From: Megalopta genalis
Lineage: Eukaryota > Arthropoda > Insecta > Hymenoptera > Halictidae
Reading direction: 5' to 3'
Length of the DNA stretch: 64,000 nt
Assembly: GCF_051020955.1 (NCBI RefSeq)
Contig: NC_135013.1
Coordinates: forward strand, 33,185,302 to 33,249,301
Under the pieces are notes generated by a model that was not told the DNA's origin, searched no databases, and was given only the letters and a program-made list of their open reading frames with translations. A program made the position numbers and the translations under genes. This document shows, piece by piece, positions 1-11,248 of the stretch (the stretch's first letter is position 1; each line of letters starts with the position of its first letter).

Positions 1-265
1 GCCGATGGACTACGCTCGGCCGATTATTTGCTGGACATCTTAACGGGTTGTGATATAAGCAATGAATCAATATGTATAATGTCGCGGTTATAGAGACGGA
101 ATCATAATGTTAGAGAATTCGAGCAATTGATTGCTGCGATCATTCGTGCGTAAAGTTCGAATGGAAAGAACGATTTTAGAAATGCTAGATGGCTACAAAT
201 CTGCGAATACAGATTTTTTGGTTTTGTAATTCGAATTTGATCGATTTATGGCTAAGACGAATAGG
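1..265. other. AT-rich single-copy sequence
   Basis: No repeat, RNA gene or convincing open frame is visible before the satellite that begins near 266. Confidence 0.6.
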
Positions 266-1304
266 TGAAATTTAAAATGGTGATTCAAGGAATCAGAAAT
301 GTACATGTATCATATTAATTTCGAGTAATAGCGTTAATTAGGCAGAATTTTTACTGTACTTATAAATAGACTGCAGATTTTTATGCAAATTCTCGTTTCA
401 CTATAAACTAATATAAAAAACTATTTAATATAATAACTTGATATAATAACTATGAAAATTTAAAATGATGAATAGATTCGAGGAATCAGAAATGTTCATG
501 TACCATATTAATTTCGAGTAATAGCGTCAATTAGGCAGAATTTTTACTGTACTTATAAATAGACTGCAGATTTTTATGCAAATTCTCGTTTCACTATAAA
601 CTAATATAAAGAAACTACTTAATACAATAACTTGATACAATAACTATGAAAACTATTAACTATAGAAATCACCTCTTCCCAAATTGTCCATTTTTGTGTA
701 CAATCTGCGCATCAATTAGGGAGAATTTTTACTGTACTTATAAATAGACTGCAGATTTTTATGCAAATTCTCATTTCACTATAAACTAATATAAAAAACT
801 ACTTAATAAGATAACTTGATATAGTAACTGTGTGAAAGCTATTAGCTATGGAAATCACCTCTTCCCAAATTGTACATTTTTGTGTATATATAATCTGCGC
901 GTCAATTAGGGAGAATTTTTACTGTACTTATAAATAGACTGCAGATTTTTATGCAAATTCTCATTTCACTATAAACTAATATAAAAAACTACTTAATAAA
1001 ATAACTTGATATAGTAACTGTGTGAAAGCTATTAACTATGGAAATCACCTCTTCCCAAATTGTACATTTTTGTGTATATATAATCTGCGCATCAATTAGG
1101 GAGAATTTTTACTGTACTTATAAATAGACTGCAGATTTTTATGCAAATTCTCGTTTCACTATAAACTAATATAAAGAAACTACTTAATACAATAACTTGA
1201 TACAATAACTATGAAAACTATTAACTATAGAAATCACCTCTTCCCAAATTGTCCATTTTTGTGTACAATCTGCGCGTCAATTAGGGAGAATTTTTACTGC
1301 ACTA
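266..1304 (+). repeat. 185-193 bp satellite containing an FB1 arm
   Basis: About five and a half head-to-tail units. The landmark TTAGG(G/C)AGAATTTTTACTG recurs near 340, 533, 718, 908, 1098 and 1283, giving periods of 185-193 bp. The last four junctions carry CCTCTTCCCAAATTGT followed by CATTTTTGTGTA, which is the right arm of the FB1 foldback element. The first two units have another junction sequence (GGAATCAGAAATG near 290 and 485). Two unit variants therefore coexist. The array ends beside a SINE-like remnant. Confidence 0.85.
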
Positions 1305-1435
1305 TTTTCTTGCCGAGCCAACAGTTTCAAGAGATGCTTCGATCTGGCAGTGGCTGCCGGTAGTGGATTCGAACCAGGAATGATTCTTGGACTGTACAAG
1401 TGCACACTCTGCGTAATAGCTATTAGGTACCAGCT
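1305..1435 (-). mobile_element. tRNA-like SINE remnant
   Basis: Read on the minus strand, this carries a perfect RNA polymerase III B box GGTTCGAATCC (1365-1375). Thirty-six bases upstream is an A-box-like TAGCTATTACG (1412-1422), one base off the usual pattern at the conserved A. The spacing suits an internal tRNA promoter. The acceptor and T stems do not pair well, so this is not a working tRNA gene. The roughly 50 bases beyond it (1305-1355) would be the SINE body. The call rests on two short boxes only. Confidence 0.4.
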
Positions 1436-2609
1436 TTCTATTTACTAGTCCACTAGCCTACTAACCTTGAAAACTTGTTTCCTCTGGGTTTTGTATTCTT
1501 CGTCGAGCTGAAGCTTGATCACGATTGGTGCTCGCGCAGATCCCTAAAAAGAGGACCTGTGATTGGTCGAAACAGAATTGTCTCACAGTTGTCTCATAGC
1601 AAACCGTTCACGCGTTTGTATCAGCTTCCGACATGCGCGTTTCCCTTTGTAGTTTCGTTCTTGCAGATTTCGCAATTTTTGCACGCAAATATTAGCTTAA
1701 AATACATGTTAGTTTAAAATACATTCGAATTTAAAATAAATCTGAATTTAAAATAAACTTGTGAGCTTAACATAAATTTTAATTTAAAATATAACATAAA
1801 TTCGAGTTTAAAGGAAATCTTGGTTTAACATAAATTTTCATTTAAAATACATTTTACTTTGAAATCAAATATAAATCGAATGTAACTTTACAACAAATAT
1901 AACTCGAAATAACATTTAGTACGAAACGAACGATTTCAACCACATTTTAATTTAGTTCAACGTCAAAGCACCGCTTGTAACTCGCGAATCGGGGTGCATT
2001 TCAATTTATAATACTAATCGAGAATTATTTGGAGATCATTTTTGCTTCGAATCGAGTGTCTGTCATAAGTCTGCATAGTTAGGCTATGGATTAACACTAA
2101 AATTGTATAGTACAGACGCAGACTAGAATCTTATTTCTCTTGTTTTCGTGGATCGAATAATTTTTGGTGGATCGAGGACAACGTAACAAGGGTTTTTTCA
2201 AAATAATTTTCGTAGACTCTCGCAAGAGTCGCGAATACATAAATGCGCAATAAGGGGAATAATAGTAAAAAAAACTTGGTATTTCTATGCGAAAGGAATG
2301 TTCTGGCGTGGCTTAGTTCAGCGAGTACGAACAAAAATATGTTAATCGCGGCCTTGTATTGTAATGCCCACGTGCGATGGGCGACAGCACCGTAAAAATG
2401 ATACGTATAATACTCGAACATTTCAACTCGATTGTGTGTTTCGCGTGTTGTCGATAAGTCATCGTTTCGTCGAAATTGTTCAATCAGCACCGTTCGTGGA
2501 ACATTACGGTTATCGTTCGTGCTTACCTATTACATTACTCGATCGCCTGCGATCGTGTATCGAATCTTAGGTATCACGATATACGTACATACATCGCCGT
2601 TATAGTTCC
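1436..2609. other. Single-copy AT-rich region
   Basis: No gene is supported. From about 1695 to 1885 there is a worn tandem repeat of roughly 17 bases around the core AATTTAAAATA. A 119-codon open frame on the minus strand (2131-2490) is rich in Phe, Leu and Tyr and has no recognisable domain. Confidence 0.5.
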
Positions 2610-2800
2610 ACTAATTATAATATAATATTATTATAATATAATTATATATATTATATAATAGTATTATTAATTATAATATAATATAATATAATATAATATA
2701 ATATAATATAATATAATATAATATAATATAATATAATATAATATAATATAATATAATATAATATAATATAATATAATTATAATATAATTATAATAATATT
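2610..2800. repeat. (ATAAT)n microsatellite
   Basis: A nearly pure pentanucleotide run fills 2662-2775 with degenerate AT flanks. The same motif on the opposite strand forms the longer run at 30740-31003. Confidence 0.95.
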
Positions 2801-3529
2801 TATTTGAAGCGTTCGATTGTATTTGGACATACATTCGAACATATAAAAAGACACTTTCACGTAGACCACAATTTCTTTTTTATTGAAACCGAATATTCGC
2901 GATCTCAGGAAACGTGTAAATATTTGATAAAAGATCAGCTGGTCGGTATAAAATCGAGTCTCGATGTATTTTTAACGATTCTACCGTTTCACCAGCGTCC
3001 GCCTATAAAATTATTAATTATTGGATAATATCGAACGCCGGCAGTTTCGGTATACGTTGGGAGATTCGGTTGCGCAACAGTATTTTTCCTAAATTAATTC
3101 CGCGCCCAGCACGTTCACGTAACAATAACTTCGAGCATTAGGGTTAAATAGAAACTGTATTTAACCCGTTTGCGTCAGAAGCGGATATATCCGTCCATTT
3201 TGCCTGGCTATTATCACGGAAGCGAATATATTCGTGCGGCGAAGGCCGGGCGGCGGCGCTACTCCATTCGAAATAACGAAGTCTTTATTATCGTTCTGGA
3301 ACAAACGCCTATTACAATAACTTACGAACGAAATGACTCGCCGAGACATCTTTCTCCTTCGTGTTGAGCTATGCAACACGCGCGTTGATTCGATAATGAT
3401 CGCGCGAGGAATAGAATCCTGCACAGAAGGATTTTCCCAAACGGCTCGCGCGTCCGACGTTCTAACTAATTGCGAAACGAATTAGCGATCACGAGCACCG
3501 CTCCTCGGGCCTGTTAATTGTGTACAATA
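2801..3529. other. Single-copy region
   Basis: No gene is supported. TTTAACCCGTTTGCGTCAG at 3159-3177 resembles a piggyBac-type end, but no partner end was found nearby. The open frames at 2804-3028 and 3161-3424 show no recognisable domain. Confidence 0.5.
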
Positions 3530-3862
3530 AATAAATTGAAATTCAAATGTTATTCGAGCTATTCGCGTCGGACGGACCTTTCAATGTTCACCGGACACGC
3601 TAATGCGAGAACAAAACTTGAAACTCGTTGGACAAAGTCGAGATCTGCTACAATGTGACGAGTCAATCTTGAATTAGACAAGTCGGCGGACAAATGGCGT
3701 ACGGTAAATAAATTGAAATTCAAATGTTATTCGAGCTATTCGCGTCGGACGGACCTTTCAATGTTCACCGGACGCGTTAACGCGAGAACAAAACTTGAAA
3801 CTCGTTGGACAAAGTCGAGATCTGCTACAATGTGACGAGTCAATCTTGAATTAGACAAGTCG
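3530..3862 (+). repeat. 177-bp tandem duplication (two copies)
   Basis: The block starting AATAAATTGAAATTC at 3530 restarts at 3707. Over about 155 bases the copies differ at only a few positions (ACACGCTAATGC against ACGCGTTAACGC), so the duplication is fairly recent. No reading frame is kept across it. Confidence 0.9.
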
Positions 3863-4136
3863 AGAAAAGAAGAACCGGAACGGTGTGTGCAATACGAATT
3901 AGCATTAACTTGGTACACGTGTAACACTTGAATCTGGAATGAGGCGTTCCGGTGGTCACATTTGTTGCTAAATGTTATCTGTATCTATCGAAACGCGTTT
4001 CTTTCGCGATTAAAATGCATTTTTGACGATCGAGGAGAGAGTGTACTTGTATCTTTTTATTTTTTCAAAAACCGAGGACCTGGCGAACATTTTCGAAAAG
4101 TGTCTTTCCAAATTCACAAAATTATAAGGTCGAAGT
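3863..4136. other. Single-copy sequence
   Basis: Ordinary noncoding sequence between the 177-bp duplication and a short repeat. Nothing recognised. Confidence 0.5.
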
Positions 4137-4201
4137 TCAATTATTCAAAGTTCAATCGTCGAAGTTCAATCGTCGAAGTTCAATCGTCGAAGTTCAATTG
4201 C
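4137..4201 (+). repeat. Short GTCGAAGTTCAATC tandem repeat
   Basis: About four copies of a 14-base unit, GTCGAAGTTCAATC, with worn edges. Confidence 0.8.
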
Positions 4202-5164
4202 CAAATAATTGTTATTCTCGTTCTCGATCACTTTATTTTCAAATAATTAACAATTCGGCGAGTTTTCAACGCTGCTATTAATTTAGCAGGGAGCTTCGAA
4301 ATTCGGAAAAATTCCATATCCATCGAGCGTGGTCCATTCAAGAGAGACAACTTGGTTTCCCGCCGGTCACGGCTGGCAACGAACTCCGCGAATAAACGTT
4401 CCGTTGCACCCGCAATACATATTTTTAGCAGCGACATATAAATATTCCATGCCGGTCGGTGCAATATCTGTAATCGTCGTAACACTCCGTCCGTTACACA
4501 CGGTTCACAACTGGCTATCTGTGGAAAAGAAAAGTCCGTTCGAGAATCACGTGAGTACCACCCGATTATTCCGCGAACACGTTCCGATCACGCGGCTCAT
4601 CCGAGAGATCCGCGACATCGGCTCGCGACGTGTCCGTGATGTTCCGCTGTCCTCCTTTCACGATTCCCCCTCGAAAGTACAATGTTTCCAATCAATTTCC
4701 TGCGTCGCAACATACGCGAAAACGCTTCCTCCTGCGATCATTCAAGAGCCGAAAGAGAATCTCCTTTCGGAGAAACTTTCGAGTTGCAGCTTCCAAAGTG
4801 CAATTTTCAGAGTGCTATTTGTAGAGTGCTGTTATCGAGTGCTATTTGTAGAGTGCTATCGAATGTTTACAATTCATGCGGAATCGATAAATGAAACGAC
4901 ATCGAAATTGGAAATCTATAGTCGATCCATACCGATTATGCTAGGTCTTAGCATAATTTGTACGAAGAGTTCTATTAAAGTCGATGAGATCAACGTCTTA
5001 CAAGATGACGTAATATTTGAAAAAAAAAGAGTGACAACAATCTCATCCACGCGCCAACAACGTAACGAAACGTAACAATAACTCCAGGAATTACTATTTA
5101 AAATCATAATTATAAAAGCCATGTCCGCGTCCCGATTTTTTTCTTTTAAAACCCCTGATTTTAC
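4202..5164. other. Single-copy region with an unsupported 248-codon open frame
   Basis: The plus-strand frame 4329-5075 is the longest open frame here outside repeats (248 codons). Its product has no domain, signal peptide or membrane segment that I recognise. Near 4805-4860 the DNA holds short direct repeats of AGAGTGCTATTTGT, so part of the openness comes from local duplication. It could be a rapidly evolving or noncoding segment; I do not call it a gene. Confidence 0.4.
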
Positions 5165-6095
5165 AAAAAAATAATATATAATGAAGAAATAACATAAAGT
5201 ATTATAAAATAATATAAAAATATATTAGACAATCGAGCGTACATTGTAATAGAAATTGTACGAAGTTTAATCGCATTCAATTTTTCTATCGTCATGGAAA
5301 CGTGTACGCTGATCGCGTTTAGGGCTCCGCAATTGTGATAAATGAAGCGATAACGCAAAAACACGCGCGAAACCTTGACATAAAATATTATAAAATAATA
5401 TAAAAATATATTAGAAAATTGAGCGTACATTGTAATAGAAATTGTACGAAGTTTAATCGCATTTAATTTTTCTATCGTCATGAAAACGTGTACGCTGATC
5501 GCGTTTAGGGCTCCGCAATTGTGGTAAATGAAGCGATAACGCAAAAACACGCGCGAAACCTTCACAGAAAATATTATAAAATAATATAAAAATATATTAG
5601 ACAATCGAGCGTACATTGTAATAGAAATTGTACGAAGTTTAATCGCATTTAATTTTTCTATCGTCATGAAAACGTGTACGCTGATCGCGTTTAGGGCTCC
5701 GCAATTGTGGTAAATGAAGCGATAACGCAAAAACACGCGCGAAACCTTCACAGAAAATATTATAAAATAATATAAAAATATATTAGACAATCGAGCGTAC
5801 ATTGTAATAGAAATTGTACGAAGTTTAATCGCATTCAATTTTTCTATCGTCATGGAAACGTGTACGCTGATCGCGTTTAGGGCTCCGCAATTGCGGTAAA
5901 TGAAACGATAACGCAAGAACACGCGCGAAACCTTGACATAAAATATTATAAAATAATATAAAAATATATTAGAAAATCGAGCGTACATTGTAATAGAAAT
6001 TGTACGAAGTTTAATCGCATTCAATTTTTCTATCGTCATGAAAACGTGTACGCTGATCGCGTTTAGGGCTCCGCAATTGCGGTAAATGACAGTGA
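5165..6095 (-). repeat. 186-bp satellite, five copies
   Basis: AGGGCTCCGCAATTG recurs at 5321, 5507, 5693, 5879 and 6065, so the period is exactly 186 bp. Because 186 is 62 codons, one stop-free unit gives a 371-codon minus-strand frame (5161-6276) coding five copies of a 62-residue block such as NCGALNAISVHVFMTIEKLN. Differences between units include Phe/Ser, Arg/His and Gln/Arg changes as well as silent ones, with no sign of protein constraint. I read it as a satellite, not a gene. Confidence 0.9.
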
Positions 6096-6829
6096 TTAAC
6101 ATAAGAACACGAAAGCTTAAAAACCAAGGATAAAAGTTGCGATCAGCGAAATCGACGTTAATAATATCGACATTAATGAAAAGGCAGCGCCGCTCGCTGT
6201 CGATTCGACGAGCCGTATTTATCTTATGTGTACATACACCGAACAGTTTCTTTCGGTTCGCGCGTTCCGGTCTCATAATTTATTCGAAGCTCTCCGTTGC
6301 CAATAAGCGCGCTTTCGAGGTATGCATGTACATTCATGTATTCGCGGCGAACGCTGTGACCTGTTTCCCCATTATACGAAGATACGTCTAATTATTGGAA
6401 ACCATTCATCCGCCGCGAGGATTCGTTCTTTGTCCACGTAAACGAGTCCCTTTGTTCGCTCTCTTTATTCCGTTTTCAGCTTCCCGTTCGACTCCGCGCT
6501 GCTCGTCCGATCCGCTTCGAGTGATCCTTGCCTTTCGAATTAAAAAATCGAATAATAACGATCGGACGACGGATCTTGCCGACGGAAATACGTCAATCGC
6601 AGACTTCGTGGAAGCGTTATTCTCAGCGTGAAAAGAAAATCTCGAGCGATTCTCTGCCTCGCTATAGACCGTAATCGCGAACATTGGAAATATTTGCTGG
6701 ACGAAATTGATCCGACAGATTACCAAGAAGGAACATTTTCAATGCAGCTCGATGGAATGACGATCGTCAGAAATCGAAAAATTCTGAGATATTTCGACAA
6801 TTCTAGGCGAAATATAAATATAATAATAA
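6096..6829. other. Single-copy CpG-rich region
   Basis: Overlapping open frames on both strands (for example 6395-6631 and 6406-6726) are typical of CpG-rich noncoding DNA. No domain, splice pattern or RNA gene was recognised. Confidence 0.5.
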
Positions 6830-7372
6830 TATGATGTAAAATATAATAAATTTAAAGTATAGTGACTATAAAGTATAATAAATATAAAATGTATTAAATA
6901 TAAAATATAGTAACTATAAAGTATAATCAATATAAAATGTATTAAATATAAAATATAACAAATATAAAACATAATATAAATATAAAATATAATAAATATA
7001 AAATATAACAAATATAAAATATAATAAATATAAAATATAATAAATATAAAATATAATAAATATAAAATATGACAAATATAAAATATAGCAAATATAAAAT
7101 ATAGCAAATATAAAATATAACAAATATAAAATATAATAAATATAAAATATAACAAATATAAAGTATAATAAATATAAAATATAACAAATATAAAATATAA
7201 CAAATATAAGATATGATAAATATAAAATATAACAAATATAAAATATAATAAATATAAAATATGACAAATATAAAATATAGCAAATATAAAATATAATAAA
7301 TATAAAATATAACAAATATAAACTATAACAAATATAAAATATAGCAAATATAAAATACAATATAATAAATAT
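6830..7372. repeat. 16-bp AT minisatellite
   Basis: About 33 copies of TAAATATAAAATATAA with variants such as GACAAATATAAAATAT. Starts at 7025, 7041 and 7057 show the 16-bp period. The minus strand lacks stops in all three frames, which produces long Tyr/Ile/Phe/Leu frames of 113-257 codons. Those frames are artefacts of the repeat. Confidence 0.95.
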
Positions 7373-8366
7373 GTACATATTTGTGGGGGAGTGTGCGAAT
7401 AGCGCTGGTACCCGCAACGCGCACATGTTTCGTTAAGATAAGGAACGCTATCCGACGGAATGACGAAATTTCGCGGAGATCCGCGGACTCTGCTTCGTGT
7501 GCCACGATACACGCGGGATATTTCAATGGAGATAGGTCAGAAGATGACGGCTGACGAACATGGAAACTTCCATCTGTTCGCGAATCGATCACGTCGGCGA
7601 CTCCGGGCCTCCTAACCTCCGTGGTGTGCGTGACCTCGCGGGCAAAGCGGTTTTCCGTCGCGGGGAACGTTCCACGACGGTTTCCGGTTCTTCTCCTCGG
7701 CTTCCGTTTACCGCGGCTCGTCGACTCTGTCGACCTCGCATTGTCTCCTTTCGTTGATCGGCATGATGATCCGCATCGTCTCGCTGCTTCGCTGAACTTT
7801 GATCCTCTTTGTGTTCATCCCTCGCCGTTGATGCTCGGTGAAATATTTTCGGAGATTATTTCCCGAAACCGTGTTGGCTAATTTGAAATTATTATTTCAA
7901 TTGCAGTACCGAGCACTGTTCGATTCGCTGAAGGAAATCGTTTAAATAATTCATCTCAATTCTAATTATGTATAATTGATATCATTTATATATATATGTA
8001 TATATAGATTATGTATTTTATTTTATGTATTTCTATGTTATTCGTAGACCAAGAAGCTTTGTGTAAAATAAAGTGTTCTACTTCGATTGCGAGAAATACG
8101 AGTTAAATAAAATTTCCGTTTTATTCTTAACATTTTTCTTGGAAAATAAGGACATATTTTAATGGAAAATAATAATGGTCTCCGTCAATTTTATTTGCGA
8201 CAGCGATGGATTCGCGTTCCGTCGAAGTTTCGCGGACCAAGAACATTTCTGATTAATTTACCCAGTTCAACGTCTTGTTTCGAATTGTTTGTTACGTTAT
8301 TAATCTCTTCGCATAATCTTGGAACACCGAAACGATTGATACCGATATTTCGCTCCAGTTTCTATA
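7373..8366. other. Single-copy region
   Basis: CpG-rich from 7380 to 7860, AT-rich afterwards with a short TATATA tract near 7988-8010. No gene or repeat was recognised. Confidence 0.5.
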
Positions 8367-8741
8367 CAGGATTTCCGAAAATTATGGTACTGCCGGGAAA
8401 TTAGGGAGAGATGACTCCTGAGGCGATTCGAAGTAACTTTTTCCTTTACAAAAATTTTCTCCGATGCGTCGTTAACGAGTTATCAACGAGAAACAGTGAC
8501 CAATGAGATCCGAGATCAGCCGACGCGCGAGGCGGCCGAGTCAATGGGCGGAGCCGGGATTCGACCGCTCGTTGGCTCGGCCGCTTCGCGCCGGCCGAGC
8601 TCGCTTCTCATTGGTCGCTGTTTTTCCTTAATAACTCGTTAACGACGCCTCGGAGAGAATTTTCGCAAAGGAAAAAGTTGCTTCAAACGGCCTCAGGAAC
8701 CCCCTAATTTCCCGAAAGTAACACGATTTTGGGACGCGCTG
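8367..8741. mobile_element. FB2 palindromic element, diverged copy
   Basis: The ends are degraded (CAGGATTTCCG on the left, GGGACGCGCTG on the right), with TA on both outer sides (8365-8366, 8742-8743). The arms keep GTTAACGAGTTATCAACGAG and TAATAACTCGTTAAC, and GTGACCAATGAG pairs with CTCATTGGTCGC. It shows more changes than the other five copies, so it is probably an old insertion. Confidence 0.85.
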
Positions 8742-9355
8742 TATAATCGAAAATTCCGAGCAACACGTGTGTTCCTTTCTTCCCGGTGTTGACGTTTTGG
8801 TAGAGCACGCTTTCGCGGCCAGCGGACATAATCGATACTCGCCGATGTCTCTTTCAACAGCGGATGCTTCTTCGGGATAGCGCAGACTTTGTGCCATCGC
8901 GTTAAGTGCTATGCAAATCTCGCTCGCCTTCTAGTAAGTGATTAGCGGTTTTAGCTATGACATCTGATTACCAGCGGTGGCGTATCAACGTTTTAGTTCT
9001 CGAGCCGCGGTGACTTAACAGAATAGCTCTTCGACTCTGCGACTTAAAATCACGCGGAAACTTTTTATTCGTACGGCGATCATTAACGATTTATTCGTAC
9101 GATTCGTCTATCAATTTTATACGTTCGATATAACGATCGAAGCGTTAATCGTAACGCGATCGAAGAGGAACGAATAACCGAACGAAAGCAAACGATGGAG
9201 AATCTCCGGCGAACAAAATCAGCGAATTTGAATAAAAATGATCGCACCAGAATTAAACGGTGCAACATACGTTGTAAAATTAGATCGAACTTCCACAGAA
9301 TTAATTTACCTATCGGTGAACGATTTAGAAGAGGCTTATCCTTTAGGCGCATCCT
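8742..9355. other. Single-copy sequence
   Basis: No gene is supported. The small frames at 9083-9352 and 9238-9528 overlap on opposite strands, and the latter runs into the hAT-type element. Confidence 0.5.
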
Positions 9356-9361
9356 TTAACC

Positions 9362-9674
9362 CAGGGGTGTCAAACTCGCAGCTCGAGATGAACATTTTCG
9401 CGGCCCAGTCAATATATCCGACGCAAAGTAAAAATAAAATGGAAATAGTCTCGGCCGATAAAATTTCTCCCGAAATAGGAAAGATAGTATCAGAGAAGAG
9501 ATGTCCAGTATCAGGACGTAAACAATAATTTAACTTTATATATGTGTTTATTACAATGTACTAGTCGAAATAAAAATATTTGTTTCTATGTACATTGATA
9601 TTTTTTCTTGCGGCCCACCTAAAGTTAAGCATTGTTTATTTGGCCCAAGTTAGCTTCTGAGTTTGACACCCCTG
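9362..9674. mobile_element. Non-autonomous hAT-type element with 8-bp target duplication
   Basis: Inverted ends CAGGGGTGTCAAACTC (9362-9377) and GAGTTTGACACCCCTG (9659-9674) bound 313 bp. The flanks CTTTAACC (9354-9361) and CTTTGACC (9675-9682) are an 8-bp target duplication differing at one base. Eight-base duplications and CAGGGGTGTCAAA ends are known hAT features. GCGGCCCA occurs on both sides as further subterminal repeat. No transposase is encoded. It sits inside the left end of a PB element. Confidence 0.9.
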
Positions 9675-9778
9675 CTTTGACCCTTTGCACTCGTGTGGCG
9701 ACTCTGAGGCGCCACTAAAAATTGCTGTACTATTTTTCAAAATCGTTCTAAGAGCATTAAACTCGCCTATATTAAAAA

Positions 9779-9851
9779 TAAATATATATATATATATATA
9801 TTAATATATATTATATTATTTTTATATATATATATATTTTTTATTTATCAT

Positions 9852-9896
<45 letters not shown>

Positions 9897-9966
9897 AATA
9901 ATAAATAAAATATATATATAAAAATAATATATAATAAATATATATATTAATATAAATATAAAAATA
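9779..9966. repeat. AT microsatellite inside the PB element
   Basis: Runs of TA dinucleotides, including a clean (AT)n of about 35 bp near 9854-9893, mixed with AAATATATA. It accounts for most of the extra length of this PB copy relative to the 247-bp copy at 61703. Confidence 0.9.
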
Positions 9967-10055
9967 TATTAAAATTGCATTGTAGTTGCCAATGGGCTCA
10001 ATTCCATACGCATAAATCGCAATGAATTATATAAAACAGAAATACAAAGGGTTAA

Positions 10056-10650
10056 GATTCTCGTTCGCGTAGCGGCAACAATTACGTTGAACTTTCGTTC
10101 GGGCCGACTTCTATTTTTACGGTCACCTATATCCATTTAATAATAGGATCGGTAAAAGTAAACTGTCTTGCGTTGCCCGCGGTTTCTCCCAATATATATC
10201 CGCGGATCTATAGCCGCCGTTACGACGTCAGAATCCGTGAAACAGGCGAATAGCGGGCGAAACGAGGCGCGGATACACATCGTCGGGCGGTTTAGATATA
10301 ACGCTGTCAGATAAAAAGAACGACGTAATACGGCGTGTGTGGATGTGTGGCGGCGGCTCTAGTTATGTCATAGAACGCGAATCAAATTCCGCGGCACGCG
10401 AGGTCACTGGGAAATTCATTGGATTAAGATCTCAAGGATCGATCGATATATTCCCCCGCGGTCACTTCGTCGCGGCTGGCGAACGCATGCACGCGCGTGT
10501 GCACGCCGGGCGGATCCCGTCCCGACGTTAGGCGCATTCGATACTGCATTTCTGGTTTGTTCGTTCGTCGCGTTACGTTTCATTTGTTGCACGATTAAAA
10601 ACGCCAGATTAAACGGAAACTTGTAATAGGAGCACGTGTTGTGACGTGGC
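10056..10650. other. Single-copy region
   Basis: CpG-rich in the middle (10180-10540). No gene, RNA or repeat was recognised. Confidence 0.5.
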
Positions 10651-11248
10651 CGGACCAGAGTCGAAATGTAATTCGACTCGATATTAACGCGATATCGTTG
10701 GTTAAATGTTGTTCATATTGTTATACAATAATGTGTATATATAAGGAGGGAGTTTATTTATTTAACCAGATGTAAAACGACTCGAGAAATCACTTTTTAC
10801 ATCGGCAAGTCTGAACGTGAAATCGAAGCGCGAATGCAACCCCTGGCGAAAAGTGTTCGACCACCTTTTTGCAAAATGCAATAATTTCTTTTAAACTGGT
10901 CTAATCGACTAGAATCTTTCTTTAAGGGTTAAAGGAACTAGTTTATAGTACGGACCAGGGTCGAAATGAAATTCGACTCGATATTAACGCGATATCGTTG
11001 GTTAAATGTTGTTCACATTGTTATACAATAATGTATATATAAGAAGGGAGTTTATTTATTTAACCAGATGTAAAACGACTCGAGAAATCACCTTTTACAT
11101 CGGCAAATCTGAACGTGAAATCGAAGCGTGAACGCAACCCCTGGCGAAAAGTGTTCGACCACCTTTTTGCAAAATGCAATAATTTCTTTCAGACTGATCT
11201 AATCGATTAGAATCTCTTTTTAAGTGTTAAAAAAACTAGTTTATAGTA
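10651..11248 (+). repeat. 300-bp tandem duplication (two copies)
   Basis: CGGACCAGAGTCGAAATG at 10651 returns at 10951 and the whole 300-bp block follows, with scattered substitutions and a few small indels. It ends in ACTAGTTTATAGTA in each copy. A worn relative of the sequence around and beyond the end of this unit lies at 13187-13270, so the duplicated unit may belong to a dispersed family. Confidence 0.9.

Larger units (their letters stand above)
9356..10055 (+). mobile_element. piggyBac-type element (PB) broken by a hAT insertion
   Basis: The left site TTAA is at 9356-9359, and the right end AAAGGGTTAA reaches 10055. After the hAT insertion the PB left end resumes as CTTTGCACTCGTGTGGCGAC (9683 on). 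The interior near 9990-10040 (CCATACGCATAAATCG) matches the PB copy at 61703. TTAA sites and CCC-starting ends are typical of the piggyBac superfamily. There is no coding capacity, so it is non-autonomous. An AT microsatellite has grown inside it. Confidence 0.75.

Noticed and set aside
3159..3177. piggyBac-type end TTTAACCCGTTTGCGTCAG
   Set aside because: No matching inverted end or second TTAA was found nearby, so a transposon cannot be supported.
4329..5075. 248-codon plus-strand frame
   Set aside because: No domain, signal or membrane segment was seen; part overlaps short local repeats. It remains the best single candidate if expression data appear.
5161..6276. 371-codon open frame, repeat protein candidate
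   Set aside because: It lies in a 186-bp satellite whose unit is a multiple of three; replacement changes between units are frequent and no start or domain is convincing.
6739..7512. Long Tyr/Ile/Phe frames resembling a membrane protein
   Set aside because: Produced by the 16-bp AT minisatellite, which lacks stops in all minus-strand frames.
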